From: Chloroflexota bacterium
Lineage (GTDB): Bacteria; Chloroflexota; Limnocylindria; Limnocylindrales; CSP1-4
Reading direction: 5' to 3'
Length of the DNA: 64,000 bases
NCBI GenBank assembly: GCA_919901745.1
Contig: CAKKPP010000005.1
Coordinates: forward strand, 85,894 to 149,893
The stretch's first letter is position 1. Each line of letters starts with the position of its first letter. A model generated the notes under the pieces. The model was not told the DNA's origin. It worked only from the letters and a program-made list of their open reading frames with translations, and ran no database searches. A program made the translations under genes and the position numbers. Positions 46,918 through 55,380 of this stretch are shown piece after piece.

Positions 46918-48147
46918 ATGCGCACGATCGGGCTCGACGTGGGCCGCACGTTCGCCGAGGTGGCGATCCACGAAGGCGGCCGGACCCGCTCGGCCGGCCG
47001 GACCCCGGTGACGCCAGCCGGCCTGCGCTCGTTCGCGGCCGGCCTGCACGCCGACGACGAGGTGGTCCTCGAGGCGACGACGAACACCTGGGCGATCGCC
47101 GGGCTGCTCGCGGAGCATGCCGGGCGGGTCGTGGTGTCCAACCCATTGCGGACCCGGGCCATCGCCGACGCCAAGCACAAGACCGACCGGATCGACGCGG
47201 CGACCCTGGCCGAGCTGCAGGCCGCCCGCTATATCCCCGAGGTCTGGCAGCCCGATCCGGCCACCCGCGAGCTGCGCAGCCTGGTCGCCCACCGGGCCGG
47301 GTTGGTCCGCGTGCGCACGGCGCAGCGCAACCGGGTCCACGCGATCCTGGACCGAGCGCTCATCGCCTCACCGGTCGCCGACGCCTTCGGCGTAGCCGGC
47401 CGGGCCTGGCTCGCGGCCCTCGAGCTGCCCGACCTCGCGCGGCTCGAGCTCGACGCCGCGCTGCGGCTCCACGACACGGCCGCGGCCGAGGTCACGGCGG
47501 CCGACCGGCTCCTCGCGGAGCGGATCGTCGACGATCCCCGGGCGCGCCACCTGCTCACGATCCCGGGCGTCGGCCCGGCGGTCGCGGCGAGCCTCGTCGC
47601 GCTCATCGGCGACATCGGCCGCTTCCCGCGCCCGGCCAACCTCGCTTCCTATCTCGGGCTCGATCCGCGGGTCCGCCAGACCGGCGGCAAGCCTGCGTTC
47701 ACCGGGCACATCAGCCGGGCTGGCCAAGCGCATGCCCGGGGGTTGCTGATCGAGGCGGCACACGCCGCGGTCCGGGTGCCGGGTCCCCTGCACGCGTTCC
47801 ATGCCCGCCTGCTCCGACGACGCCACAGCAGCGGCGTGGCGGTGGTGGCGGTCGCGCGCAAGCTCGCCGTGCTCGCCTGGCACCTGCTCAGCGCGGACGC
47901 GGACTTCCGCTTCAGCCCACCGGTCCGGACGGCCGAGAAGCTGCGCCGCCTGGACCTCGCGGCCGGTCGCCCGAAGCGCGCTCCGGGCGGTCGCGGGCCG
48001 GGTGGGGCCAAGGAGCGCCGGCGCGCAGCGCGGACGGCCGAGTGGACGGTGCTCGAGGTGGCCGAGGCCGCGTACGAGGAGCTCGTCCGGGCTCGCACCA
48101 TCCCACGTGGATCGACGGACGCGGCGGCCGCACCGGGGAGCGACTGA
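46918..48147 (+). CDS. IS110-family transposase (DEDD recombinase)
   Basis: Protein of 409 residues. The N-terminal RuvC-like domain has Asp in TIGLDVGRTFAEV, Glu in VVLEATTNTWA, and the paired Asp region DAKHKTDRIDAATLAEL, giving the DEDD set. The C-terminal Transposase_20 domain has LLTIPGVGPAVAASLVALIG, FPRPANLASYLGLDPRV and GHISRAGQAHARGLL. AGGAGG at 46906-46911 lies six bases before the ATG at 46918; the ATG at 46912 touches the site and is unlikely. The frame is intact, so the element may still be active. Confidence 0.94.
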   Translation: MRTIGLDVGRTFAEVAIHEGGRTRSAGRTPVTPAGLRSFAAGLHADDEVVLEATTNTWAIAGLLAEHAGRVVVSNPLRTRAIADAKHKTDRIDAATLAELQAARYIPEVWQPDPATRELRSLVAHRAGLVRVRTAQRNRVHAILDRALIASPVADAFGVAGRAWLAALELPDLARLELDAALRLHDTAAAEVTAADRLLAERIVDDPRARHLLTIPGVGPAVAASLVALIGDIGRFPRPANLASYLGLDPRVRQTGGKPAFTGHISRAGQAHARGLLIEAAHAAVRVPGPLHAFHARLLRRRHSSGVAVVAVARKLAVLAWHLLSADADFRFSPPVRTAEKLRRLDLAAGRPKRAPGGRGPGGAKERRRAARTAEWTVLEVAEAAYEELVRARTIPRGSTDAAAAPGSD

Positions 48148-48284
48148 TCGGCCGGATCGAGCCGGCACGGGCTGCGCGACGGGGCCATGGTCCCCAGACA
48201 CCCGTCCTTCGCCACGCGGTCGCGCCGCGTCCGTCGCCCACGATACGTCACGCCGCCCGTGCCCGGGACTTGACACATTCATCC

Positions 48285-48609
48285 GTAGCGGAGGGCGTCG
48301 GAAATGACCGCGCCACCGAGGGTGGCGTAGCCGGCGCTGTTGCCGGCTAGATCGGCCAGGGTCCAGCCGAAGCCACCGCTGCTGGTGCTGACCGCCAGGC
48401 GGGCCCCCGTGGGATCGACGATCGAGCTGGTGGCCGCTCCCGTGCTCGGGGTGATCCTGGCGATCACCTCACTGGAGCCGACGTAGGCGTACGTGTCGGT
48501 GAGGCCGGCGACCGTCTTGGCCCCGTGGCGCCCCAGGGCATCGAGCGTGAAGCTGGCCGCGGACCCTGCTGCCGGGGTGATCCCGGTCAGGCGCGTCCTC
48601 GGCCCCCGA
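48285..48609 (-). pseudogene. Rhs-core stub (proximal copy), interrupted by IS110
   Basis: Frame TRLTGITPAAGSAASFTLDA, TDTYAYVGSSEVIARITPST, GATSSIVDPTGARLAV-like core, then GFGWTLADLAGNSAGYATLG and AVISDALRY. The YD/Rhs pattern is clear. It lacks a start codon and any longer Rhs body upstream, where an immunity gene lies instead. It was continuous with the segment at 45607-46680 before the IS110 element inserted. Confidence 0.8.
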
Positions 48610-48784
48610 TATTTACAGCTCCCCTGAAGAGTGGGCTCGCCGCCAATCGTGATCTAGCCGCGCCATCCATGACATTTCCGCGATGCATTGCCTCGCTTCG
48701 CCCCCAAAGCGGCGACGCGCTCACGGGGCCCGCCGCCTGCCGCCATGAGCCGCTTGCTCGGTCCAACGGGAAGGCGTCCAACTG
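48610..48784. other. Spacer between immunity gene and Rhs stub
   Basis: 175 bases with no gene or structure that I can support. Unlike the distal module, where the Rhs stub begins about 20 bases behind the immunity gene, this module has a longer spacer. Confidence 0.4.
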
Positions 48785-49072
48785 TCAGCCTCTGGCCAGA
48801 TCGATGAAGTCTCGATCCGCCAAATGCTCGACGGCAGATTCGATGTGGTCGCGTGTGACGCGCTCAACGACGATGAGGTTCGCGAACGGAACCGAAGGTT
48901 CACCGGCCAATCGAAGGTCAAGATCTTGGCGGAGGCGCGTGCGGTCATACACGTCGACGCGATACTCAGCCGCAGGTGTATGGACCTTGATGGGAAGGAA
49001 CCCTTTCGCCTCAACCTCCCACTCTACGTCGGCGAACTCACGTGGAAACTCGATACGGTACTCGGGCCTCAT
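48785..49072 (-). CDS. Putative immunity protein for the Tse2-like toxin
   Basis: Protein of 95 residues, acidic and basic in alternation: starts MRPEYRIEFPREFADVEWEV, with VHTPAAEYRVDVYDRTRLRQ and ends EHLADRDFIDLARG. The ATG overlaps the toxin stop by four bases (ATGA), the standard toxin-immunity arrangement. Family not recognised; role inferred from position. Confidence 0.55.
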   Translation of the reverse strand: MRPEYRIEFPREFADVEWEVEAKGFLPIKVHTPAAEYRVDVYDRTRLRQDLDLRLAGEPSVPFANLIVVERVTRDHIESAVEHLADRDFIDLARG

Positions 49073-49737
49073 GGAGCGCCCACGAGCCGGCAGGTGATCT
49101 GACAAAGCAAGTTCTCGTATTCTGCTGGAGTCAACCGTGCCCAGGCCTGTGGAACGATTTCGAAATGAGAGGCGTTGCTTCCGCGTTGAATGATTTGCAG
49201 GGCGTTTGGGACGGACTCCATGTTTAGCCGATAGGCGTCAAAGCCTTTTTCCGTTAGCTTCGCAGAGTTGTTCCAAACCGATACTCCATGTGTTGGTCGA
49301 ACGGCACCCGTAACCGGATCAATCCGGTACTCAGAGGCCCGCGGCAGGAATGACGGCGGATCCCCAGGTTTCGCTCCACGGAAGAATGCGCCGTCGAGAT
49401 CATCCGAATGGCGAGCGGCGCTAGCCAGCCCGCCTGCACCATCCCCGCCCTTTGCAACGGCCCCCACGACGTCGTCGCCGTACTTGGCCACGAGCCTGCC
49501 ACCGGCCGCGGCGTCGCCGATGAACGGGACGAGGGCGACAAGCGACAGGCCGGCCAGGCCCCAGTCACCTTCGGAGGCGTAGAGACCGGCGTTGAGGCCG
49601 TCGAAGGCCGCGCCGGCCACGGGGATGAACCCGGCCGCATCGAGCACAGAATGGATCGATCCACCGCCACCGCCCCGATTGACGCCGCCGAGACAGCCCT
49701 TGCTGCCCGCGCAAGCCGTGGACCGGGCACCACGGCC
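49069..49737 (-). pseudogene. Rhs-type toxin C-terminus with Tse2-like ADP-ribosyltransferase tip (5'-truncated)
   Basis: The frame is joined to the remains of a transporter gene near 49737 and has no start. It begins with a Cys/Gly-rich pretoxin (ACAGSKGCLGGVNRG), then the common pretoxin segment DAAGFIPVAGAAFDGLNAGL and GLSLVALVPFIGDAAAGG. The tip has HGVSVWNNSAKLTEKGFDAY, NALQIIQRGSNASHFEIVPQ and LTPAEYENLL. The HGVSV, IIQRGS and HFEIVP elements resemble Tse2-family toxins as I remember them. It is probably silent in its present position. Confidence 0.65.
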
Positions 49738-50183
49738 AGGGCCCGCTCGGCGGAGTAGGAGACCTGCGTGAGGTAGAGGTCGAAGTCCTTGTCGCCCGGT
49801 GCGATCGCGTTGTTGAACGGGACCTGGAGCCATGCCACTTCACTCGCGGCAAAACCGAGATCGTCGGCAATGGCGTAGGCGACGGCACTCTCGAACCCCT
49901 TGCCGTTGTTGGGGTTACCGAAGTCCCAGTCCGGATCGGCCGGATCGTCGCTGAAGTACGGGGGAAATGCCGGGTTGTCGGCACCGATGGTCAGGGTGCC
50001 CGGCGTGACGAGCGCGAGGTTCTCCTTGGCGCAGGCATCGGGGGTCGCCGTTGGCTCGGGGGTTGTCTGCGGCGCCGGGCCGATCGTCGGTGCCACCGAC
50101 GGCGCCGGCGTCGCCGCACCGGAGCATGCGGAGACCACCAACACGAAGGTAACGAGTGCGCTGATCCGCAACCTGGCGTTCAC
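49738..50183 (-). pseudogene. ABC-transporter substrate-binding lipoprotein, 3'-truncated
   Basis: Starts with GTG at 50183, GGGAGGG five bases upstream. A lipoprotein signal ends in SACSG; a Pro/Thr linker follows; then family-3 solute-binding motifs LTIGADNPAFPPYFSDD, GKGFESAVAYAIADDLGF and GDKDFDLYLTQVSYSAERA. Homology stops after about 148 of an expected 280 or so residues, and the frame then reads through toxin-module DNA out of phase. Permease and ATPase genes of the transporter are absent here. It marks the recombination edge of the Rhs mosaic. Confidence 0.8.
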
Positions 50184-50267
50184 GATGCCCTCCCTCGACT
50201 GGACCCTGATCGGCCGCGAGTGTACACGGACCACGCCCCAAGATCGGCAAATCGTTCCGGGAATCCC

Positions 50268-50301
50268 GAAGCGGCGCCTGGAGGAGGTTAGGCGCCGCTT
50301 C
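50268..50301 (-). terminator. 12-base perfect hairpin downstream of the gene at 50362
   Basis: GAAGCGGCGCCT pairs perfectly with AGGCGCCGCTTC around a ten-base loop. It lies about 60 bases past the stop at 50362 and ahead of the transporter gene start, both on the minus strand. Confidence 0.7.
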
Positions 50302-50361
50302 GGAGAGGACTCACGGCGGTGGGAGGAGGTACACCACCGTGAAGATGGATTCGATTGGGTG

Positions 50362-50712
50362 CTACCGGTTGGAAGCCAGTGTGGATGTCGTTTCGGAGAA
50401 CCGGCCGGCCCGGCTCAGTTCCCGCAGGAAGAGGAGCTGGTTCACTTCGGAAAGCCGCCAGGGCTGCTCGCCGACGTGGATCCCGCTCAGGAACGCCGTC
50501 AGGTTGGCCGCCTCATCGGGCGCGAAGCCCCGCAGGAGCAGTCCCCGATAGGTCGCCCGAGTCTGGACGGCCGACGGTTGCGGTGCGATGAACGAGCGAG
50601 CGGTGGAAGATCCAGACCCGACCCCGGAGGCCACCGCGAGCATCGGCACTGACGAGGCGGCCCGGGACGACCGCCCTGCCCCCCGTGTACCTCGACGCGC
50701 CTGTCCTGCCAT
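50362..50712 (-). CDS. Small hypothetical protein with helical C-terminal domain
   Basis: Protein of 116 residues. The N-terminal 50 residues are low-complexity and Arg/Ser/Ala-rich; the C-terminal domain YRGLLLRGFAPDEAANLTAF then QPWRLSEVNQLLFLREL looks folded and helical. I have seen this domain as a stand-alone small protein in Chloroflexota but know no function. The ATG at 50712 has no clear binding site, and the conserved part alone could start later. Confidence 0.6.
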   Translation of the reverse strand: MAGQARRGTRGAGRSSRAASSVPMLAVASGVGSGSSTARSFIAPQPSAVQTRATYRGLLLRGFAPDEAANLTAFLSGIHVGEQPWRLSEVNQLLFLRELSRAGRFSETTSTLASNR

Positions 50713-50946
50713 GGGTCACGCTTTCGACCTTTCCCTCGATGGTTGGTTTGGCTGCGATGCTGGTGATCCGGTTCGGGCCCTTGCCCGCTCTGGTAGTTGC
50801 ATGGTCGGGGCCGAGAGTCCCTGTCGCGATGACCCTTGGGTCCCATTGCCCCCAGTACTTCTGGCGGCGCCGCTAGACTCGTCGTACCGCGCTCGAATCA
50901 ACAGACGCTCGGGCCGGCCATGATGTTGTCCGCGATGGGAGGATCC

Positions 50947-51951
50947 GTGGAGCCAGCGGAGGATCGCGAGGGAAGCGGCAAACGGGATCGGCTCGCCCGG
51001 TTGCTCCGGGTCGTCGCGCTCCTGCGCGGGTATCCGGAGGGCGTGCGCATCCCCGAGATCGCGCGGCGGATCGACGTGTCGGTGCGCACGGTCTATCGCG
51101 ACCTGACGGCGATCCAGCGCGAGCTCCAGATCCCGGTCTGGTCCGAGGGGGGCCTGTGGGGAATCGAGAGCGACGCGTTCCTGCCGCCGCTGCGCCTGAC
51201 CCAGCACGAGGCGATGGCCGTCGTCCTGTCGGCCCGGCTGATGGTCCGCTACGCCGACAAGTACGACCCCGATCTCGCAGCGGCGTTCGAGAAGCTCGCT
51301 TCGGGGCTCCCGCCGGCCCTGGCCGAACACGTTGAGCGGACGCTGCGCGTGCTGGCGCTCGCCTCGCGCGACGACGCCTTCAACGACCACGTCCGGACCC
51401 TGACCAAGGCATGGGCCGAGCGTCGTGTCGTGGCGATCGACTACGAACCGGCCCGCTACGGGCCGCACAGCGAGCGCCGCCGGGCCACGGTTCACCCGTA
51501 CCTCATCGAGCCCTCGCTCCAGACCCATGCGCTCTACCTGATCGGCTTCGATGAGGACCGGGGCGGGCTGCGCACGTTCAAGATCGAGCGCATTCGATCG
51601 GTGGCGATCACGCCGCGTCAGTTCGAGACTCCGGAGCCCGGCAGGATCGAGGAAGCGCTCCGTGGTGCGTGGGACATCATCGCCGACCAGTCCCCGATCA
51701 ACGTCGTGCTCCGTTTCGTCCCCGACGTGGCAGCCCGTGTCCGGGAGACGACCTGGCACGCGACCCAGCAGACGTCGCTGGAGGCCGACGGCTCCCTGAC
51801 GTGGCGGGCCACGGTGGCCGGTCCCGTGGAGATTCGCCTCTGGATCCTGTCCTGGGGCGACGAGGTGGAGGTGCTCGAACCGGCCGACCTCCGCGCCGAC
51901 GTCGGGTCCCGGCTCGCCCGGGCCGCGGCCGCGTACCCGGCGGAATCCTGA
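50947..51951 (+). CDS. WYL-domain transcriptional regulator
   Basis: Regulator of about 334 residues. The N-terminal winged helix (RLARLLRVVALLRGYPEGVR, ARRIDVSVRTVYRDLTAIQ) binds DNA. The WYL domain (about 160-230) has VVAIDYEPARYGPHSERR, HPYLIEPSLQTHALYLIGFD and TFKIERIRSV, and a C-terminal WCX domain follows. WYL proteins sense nucleic acid ligands and often regulate DNA damage or defence genes. GTG at 50947 has GGGAGGA four bases upstream; ATG at 50923 is an alternative. The HD hydrolase gene follows after one base, suggesting joint function. Confidence 0.9.
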   Translation: MEPAEDREGSGKRDRLARLLRVVALLRGYPEGVRIPEIARRIDVSVRTVYRDLTAIQRELQIPVWSEGGLWGIESDAFLPPLRLTQHEAMAVVLSARLMVRYADKYDPDLAAAFEKLASGLPPALAEHVERTLRVLALASRDDAFNDHVRTLTKAWAERRVVAIDYEPARYGPHSERRRATVHPYLIEPSLQTHALYLIGFDEDRGGLRTFKIERIRSVAITPRQFETPEPGRIEEALRGAWDIIADQSPINVVLRFVPDVAARVRETTWHATQQTSLEADGSLTWRATVAGPVEIRLWILSWGDEVEVLEPADLRADVGSRLARAAAAYPAES

Positions 51952-51952
51952 C

Positions 51953-53368
51953 GTGGCCGGCCATTCGTTCGACGCCGTCAACCTGATCAGCGACCCGATC
52001 CACGGCTACGTGGAGCTGACCAAACGCCTGTCGCGGGCGGAGTCCGGGGCGCTCGGTCTGCCGGACGAGGACGCGGCCGAGGACGACCTGATCGACACGG
52101 CCTGGGTCCAGCGGCTCCGCCGGATCAGCCAGCTCCAGAGCGCACGCTGGGTCTTCCCGACTGCCGAGCATTCACGGTTCACGCACGGGCTCGGCGTCAT
52201 GCACGAGGCGGGCTTGTGGGCGCGGGCGCTCTACCCGAGTCTGCGGGGGGCGCTCCGAGCCGTGGACGGTCCGGCGTCGGCCGTGCCCTCCGAGGGACTG
52301 GTCGTGGAGACCCTGCGGGTCGCCGGGCTCCTGCACGACGTGGGGCACGGCCCGTTCGCCCATTACTTCGACGAGCACGTGCTGCACGCCTTCGAGGCTC
52401 CGCCCGATCCGCGCCGGCCGGCCGGCAAGCGCCTGAGCCACGAGGACCTGTCGCAACTGATCATCGAACGCGAGCTCGGCGATCTCATCTCCTCGTTGCG
52501 ACGCGCTCCGGGTGCCGTTCCGGAGCGGGACGCGCTGGCCGATCACGAGCGGATCGACCCCCGCGCGATCGCCTTCCTGGTCTCCAAACCCGCCCTCGAC
52601 GATCCGACGATGCCGCGCTGGGTGCGCTGGCTCCAGCCGCTCCTCTCCGGGGTCTTCACCGTCGACAACCTGGACTACGTGCGACGTGACGCGTTCATGA
52701 CCGGCGTCGCGACCGGACCGGTCGATGTCGAGCGACTGCGCCGCTACGCGTTCATCTCCGAGCGCGGGCTCACCCTCTACGAATCAGGTGTCGGCGCACT
52801 GGAGATGTTCCTCACGGCCCGCCTGTTCCTCTACCAGCAGGTCTACTTTCATCGCACCGTGCGCGCCATCGACCTCGACTTGGCCGAGGTGTTCGCGCCA
52901 TCGATCCGGGCCCTGTTCGGAGGCGGATCTCCCGCGGACCGGTTGGATGCATTCGCCGACCTCGACGAGTACGCGCTCCTCCACCAGGCGGCACGCTGGG
53001 CCCGGGGCCAGGACGTGGCAGCTGCCGCCGAACCTCCGCCCGGCGAGGAGCGGGTGTCACCGGCGGTGGCCGACGCCTGGAGGGCGATTCTCCTCCGACG
53101 CCCACGCTGGCACTCGGCGCGTGAGGTTCGCATCGAATACGAGGCCGGCGCCTACCCGACGGTCGCCGTGGCTACGCTCGGCGACGGCGAGCCGGGGCGC
53201 GTGGCGATCGACCTGTCGATCGTCGATGCCAGGCCGGCGGCAGCCGGCGCCACCGACGCGCTGCTCGCGATCGAGGCGCGCGATGGAACCACCGAGATGC
53301 GGCCCTCGCTGGCGTTGGCGCGACTCCCCGCGTACGCGCTCATCGGCCGGCGCTACGAGCGGGTCTGA
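51953..53368 (+). CDS. HD-domain phosphohydrolase (SAMHD1/dGTPase-like)
   Basis: Protein of 471 residues. HSRFTHGLGVMHEAGLWA supplies the first His, LLHDVGHGPFAHYFDEHVL the His-Asp pair, and the later DNLDYVRRDAFMTGV the distant Asp of the HD metal site. SDPIHGYVELT at the N-terminus is typical of the SAMHD1/YdhJ-like group, which hydrolyses dNTPs. Starts with GTG one base after the WYL regulator stop. Substrate not provable from sequence. Confidence 0.88.
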   Translation: MAGHSFDAVNLISDPIHGYVELTKRLSRAESGALGLPDEDAAEDDLIDTAWVQRLRRISQLQSARWVFPTAEHSRFTHGLGVMHEAGLWARALYPSLRGALRAVDGPASAVPSEGLVVETLRVAGLLHDVGHGPFAHYFDEHVLHAFEAPPDPRRPAGKRLSHEDLSQLIIERELGDLISSLRRAPGAVPERDALADHERIDPRAIAFLVSKPALDDPTMPRWVRWLQPLLSGVFTVDNLDYVRRDAFMTGVATGPVDVERLRRYAFISERGLTLYESGVGALEMFLTARLFLYQQVYFHRTVRAIDLDLAEVFAPSIRALFGGGSPADRLDAFADLDEYALLHQAARWARGQDVAAAAEPPPGEERVSPAVADAWRAILLRRPRWHSAREVRIEYEAGAYPTVAVATLGDGEPGRVAIDLSIVDARPAAAGATDALLAIEARDGTTEMRPSLALARLPAYALIGRRYERV

Positions 53369-53404
53369 CCTCGCCTGCGCCCAATCGGACCAGCCCAGCC
53401 AGGG

Positions 53405-54247
53405 TCAGTGGATGCCGGCCGCTGTGGCGGACGGCAGGACGTCGAACGGGTCGATCCGGGCGAGCTCCCGGTCGGGGATCAGCATGCGCTCGACCACGTC
53501 GGCCGCAATGGCGATCGTGCGTGTCTCGAGCGGGCTGAACAACCCGTAGTGAAGGTGGCAGCCCGACGCGTTGCCGGTCCTGCCCTCGTACCCGATGAGC
53601 TGGCCGGCGCGCACGACGTCGCCAGCCTCGACGACCACCTCTTCGAAGTGCGCATACATGCTCCGGTAGTCGTTGCCGTCGTCGATGACGACCACGATCG
53701 GCAGCGAGATCCAGAGCTGTTTTTCGTCGAGCCGATTCGCGTATGGCAGGAGATCGCCGACCCAGCCGATGTAACCGTCATACCGGCGTCCCGTAACGAG
53801 GACGACGCCTGCGTGGGCCGCCACGATGCGGTCGCCGCAGAACGTGGCGAGATCGATCCCATCGTGGAATGGCGCACCGTCCACGACCCGCGATCCGTAC
53901 TGTGATGGCCCGAACGGCTGGGTCAGGCGCGAGCCCGGGAGGGGCCAGACATAGCCGCGCAGCGTCGACGGGTCGGCCGGCAGTCGAGCGGCAGCGGAGC
54001 GCTCGCCGAGCGGGTCCGGCACTCGCGGGTCCGGCACTCGCGGCCCCGGCCATGTTCCCGGAGCGCCGATGGGTGGTGCCTCTGACGCGGCCGGCGCGTC
54101 GAGCGCGGCCGGACTGCCCACGATCCCCGCGACGTCGCCGTCGGGCGCGGGGCGGCCGAACTCCAGCGCGAGGGGTGCCACGATCACGACGCTGGCCGAA
54201 AGCACGGCGGCCAACGCGACGCGGTGCGCGCGGGCAACGAATCTCAT
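53405..54247 (-). CDS. M23-family metallopeptidase (LytM-like), exported
   Basis: Protein of 280 residues. Signal-anchor (about 7-30), a Pro/Ala linker with a repeated PDPR motif, and a C-terminal peptidase domain: FHDGIDLATFCGDRIVAAHAG gives the first zinc His and Asp, MYAHFEEVVVEAGDVV and ASGCHLHYGLFSP give the remaining zinc His residues. It should cut or bind peptidoglycan stem peptides. Convergent with the HD hydrolase (36 bases). Start ATG at 54247; a longer frame is less plausible. Confidence 0.9.
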   Translation of the reverse strand: MRFVARAHRVALAAVLSASVVIVAPLALEFGRPAPDGDVAGIVGSPAALDAPAASEAPPIGAPGTWPGPRVPDPRVPDPLGERSAAARLPADPSTLRGYVWPLPGSRLTQPFGPSQYGSRVVDGAPFHDGIDLATFCGDRIVAAHAGVVLVTGRRYDGYIGWVGDLLPYANRLDEKQLWISLPIVVVIDDGNDYRSMYAHFEEVVVEAGDVVRAGQLIGYEGRTGNASGCHLHYGLFSPLETRTIAIAADVVERMLIPDRELARIDPFDVLPSATAAGIH

Positions 54248-54428
54248 TCGAGATGTGTACTCGGTCCCGATACTCCGTGGCAAGTCGGCGCGTTCAGCCG
54301 CAGGCCGCGCGAACGGGCGCGACGCCCGCGACGACCCGTCCGTCGGAACGGACGATCGACCGGATCAGATGCCCCTGGACTCCCCCTGACCGACACGCCG
54401 GCGGGACTTCCGGTACCCTTTCGGTTCC

Positions 54429-55241
54429 GTGTCATTTCTCCGACCAGCCCGATCGGGCGGCCGACCGGCTCATCGGCAAACCCTCGCGATCATTCTCACG
54501 GCAGTGCTCGTGGGCCTCGTTTTCCGCGTGCCCGTGGCCCATGCCGCGGCCACCACGGAGGCGAGCGTTGAGTCGTCGATCGCGCGCCTCATCAACCGGG
54601 ATCGCGCCGCGCTTGGGCTGCCGGCGTACGGCGTCAACTCGACACTGGCGTCGATCGCGGGAACGCGTTCGGCAGCGCTGGCGGCCGCGCAGGTCCTCGA
54701 CCACGCCGTGGCCGGCGACCTCCCGAGCCAGCTCAATGCCGCCGGCGTGGCGTGGCAGGGTTGGGGCGAGAACCTGGCGAAGACACCAACGGCATGGGGG
54801 CCCGACGTGGGTCCGGCCCTCTACGCCCAGTGGAAGGGCAGCCCGCCGCATTGGGCGATGATCATCAGCCGGGACTTCAACCAGATTGGCGTCGGTGTGA
54901 CCCTGGCAGCGAGCGGGGCCACGTATGCCTCCATCGTGTTCATCGATTCGCCCAACGGCTCGGGCGTCGTGGCACAGCCGAACCCGACGCCGCGGCCCGC
55001 GCCGGCGACGACACCGCGACCCGCGACCCCGGCACCGGAACCAACCCCTGAGCCGTCGATCGACGCGCAGCTGTGGGTGGGCGATCCATCGGATAGTCGA
55101 CCGGAGGGGAGCGCCGACGCGGCCTCGCCGCTCGAGCTGATCGAGTGGCTGGCGACGGTCCTCGAAGGCGTCGTCGAGGTCATCGGCAGCGCCCTGGGCT
55201 CGATCGCCGCGGTCGCCGGCCGCCTTGCCTGGTCCGGCTGA
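54429..55241 (+). CDS. CAP-domain (SCP/PR-1) exported protein
   Basis: Protein of 270 residues starting with GTG. Signal sequence (about 18-38, ending VAHAAA), then a CAP domain (about 45-175): SSIARLINRDRAALGLPAYG, GENLAKTPTAWGPDV and MIISRDFNQIGVGVTLAASG, matching the YkwD-like bacterial group. In place of the usual S-xGHxxN there is GSPPHWAMI, which keeps one metal-type His. A Pro/Thr-rich linker and a C-terminal hydrophobic segment follow. Role in the envelope unknown. Confidence 0.87.
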   Translation: MSFLRPARSGGRPAHRQTLAIILTAVLVGLVFRVPVAHAAATTEASVESSIARLINRDRAALGLPAYGVNSTLASIAGTRSAALAAAQVLDHAVAGDLPSQLNAAGVAWQGWGENLAKTPTAWGPDVGPALYAQWKGSPPHWAMIISRDFNQIGVGVTLAASGATYASIVFIDSPNGSGVVAQPNPTPRPAPATTPRPATPAPEPTPEPSIDAQLWVGDPSDSRPEGSADAASPLELIEWLATVLEGVVEVIGSALGSIAAVAGRLAWSG

Positions 55242-55294
55242 CCGGCCAGCTTCCCGGGTCTGGGAACCGGGTCGCGGTATGATCCGCCCGCCGC

Positions 55295-55371
55295 GCGCCC
55301 GTAGCTCAGTGGATCAGAGCATCTGACTTCGGATCAGAGGGTCGGGGGTTCGAATCCCTCCGGGCGCGCCA
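55295..55371 (+). tRNA. tRNA-Arg (anticodon TCG)
   Basis: Acceptor arm GCGCCCG with CGGGCGC, D arm GCTCAGTGGATCAGAGC, anticodon stem TCTGA/TCAGA with loop CTTCGGA (TCG at 34-36), T arm GGGGG-TTCGAAT-CCCTC. Discriminator G; CCA is encoded (55369-55371). Decodes CGA/CGG-type codons. Confidence 0.96.
55357..55371. other. 15-base tRNA 3'-end sequence repeated at 62041 (possible attachment site)
   Basis: CCTCCGGGCGCGCCA is the 3' end of tRNA-Arg. The same 15 bases occur at 62041-62055, 6.7 kb downstream. A direct repeat of a tRNA 3' end is how many integrative elements mark their ends. No integrase gene lies between the copies. Confidence 0.35.
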
Positions 55372-55380
55372 AACCCCGGG

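Larger units (their letters stand above)
46681..48284 (+). mobile_element. IS110-family insertion sequence in the Rhs core
   Basis: The Rhs core reading DALRY-DPYGE is split: the left flank ends GTCATAGCG at 46680 and the right flank resumes GTAGCGGAG at 48285. Between them lie about 1.6 kb with a single transposase gene and non-coding ends of about 237 (left) and 137 bases (right). No terminal inverted repeats and no clear target duplication are seen, as expected for IS110 elements. The ends are placed from the break in Rhs homology, so they may be off by a few bases. Confidence 0.8.

Noticed and set aside
44105..50183. Prophage
   Set aside because: No integrase, capsid, terminase or tail genes. 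The content is Rhs toxin modules plus one IS element.
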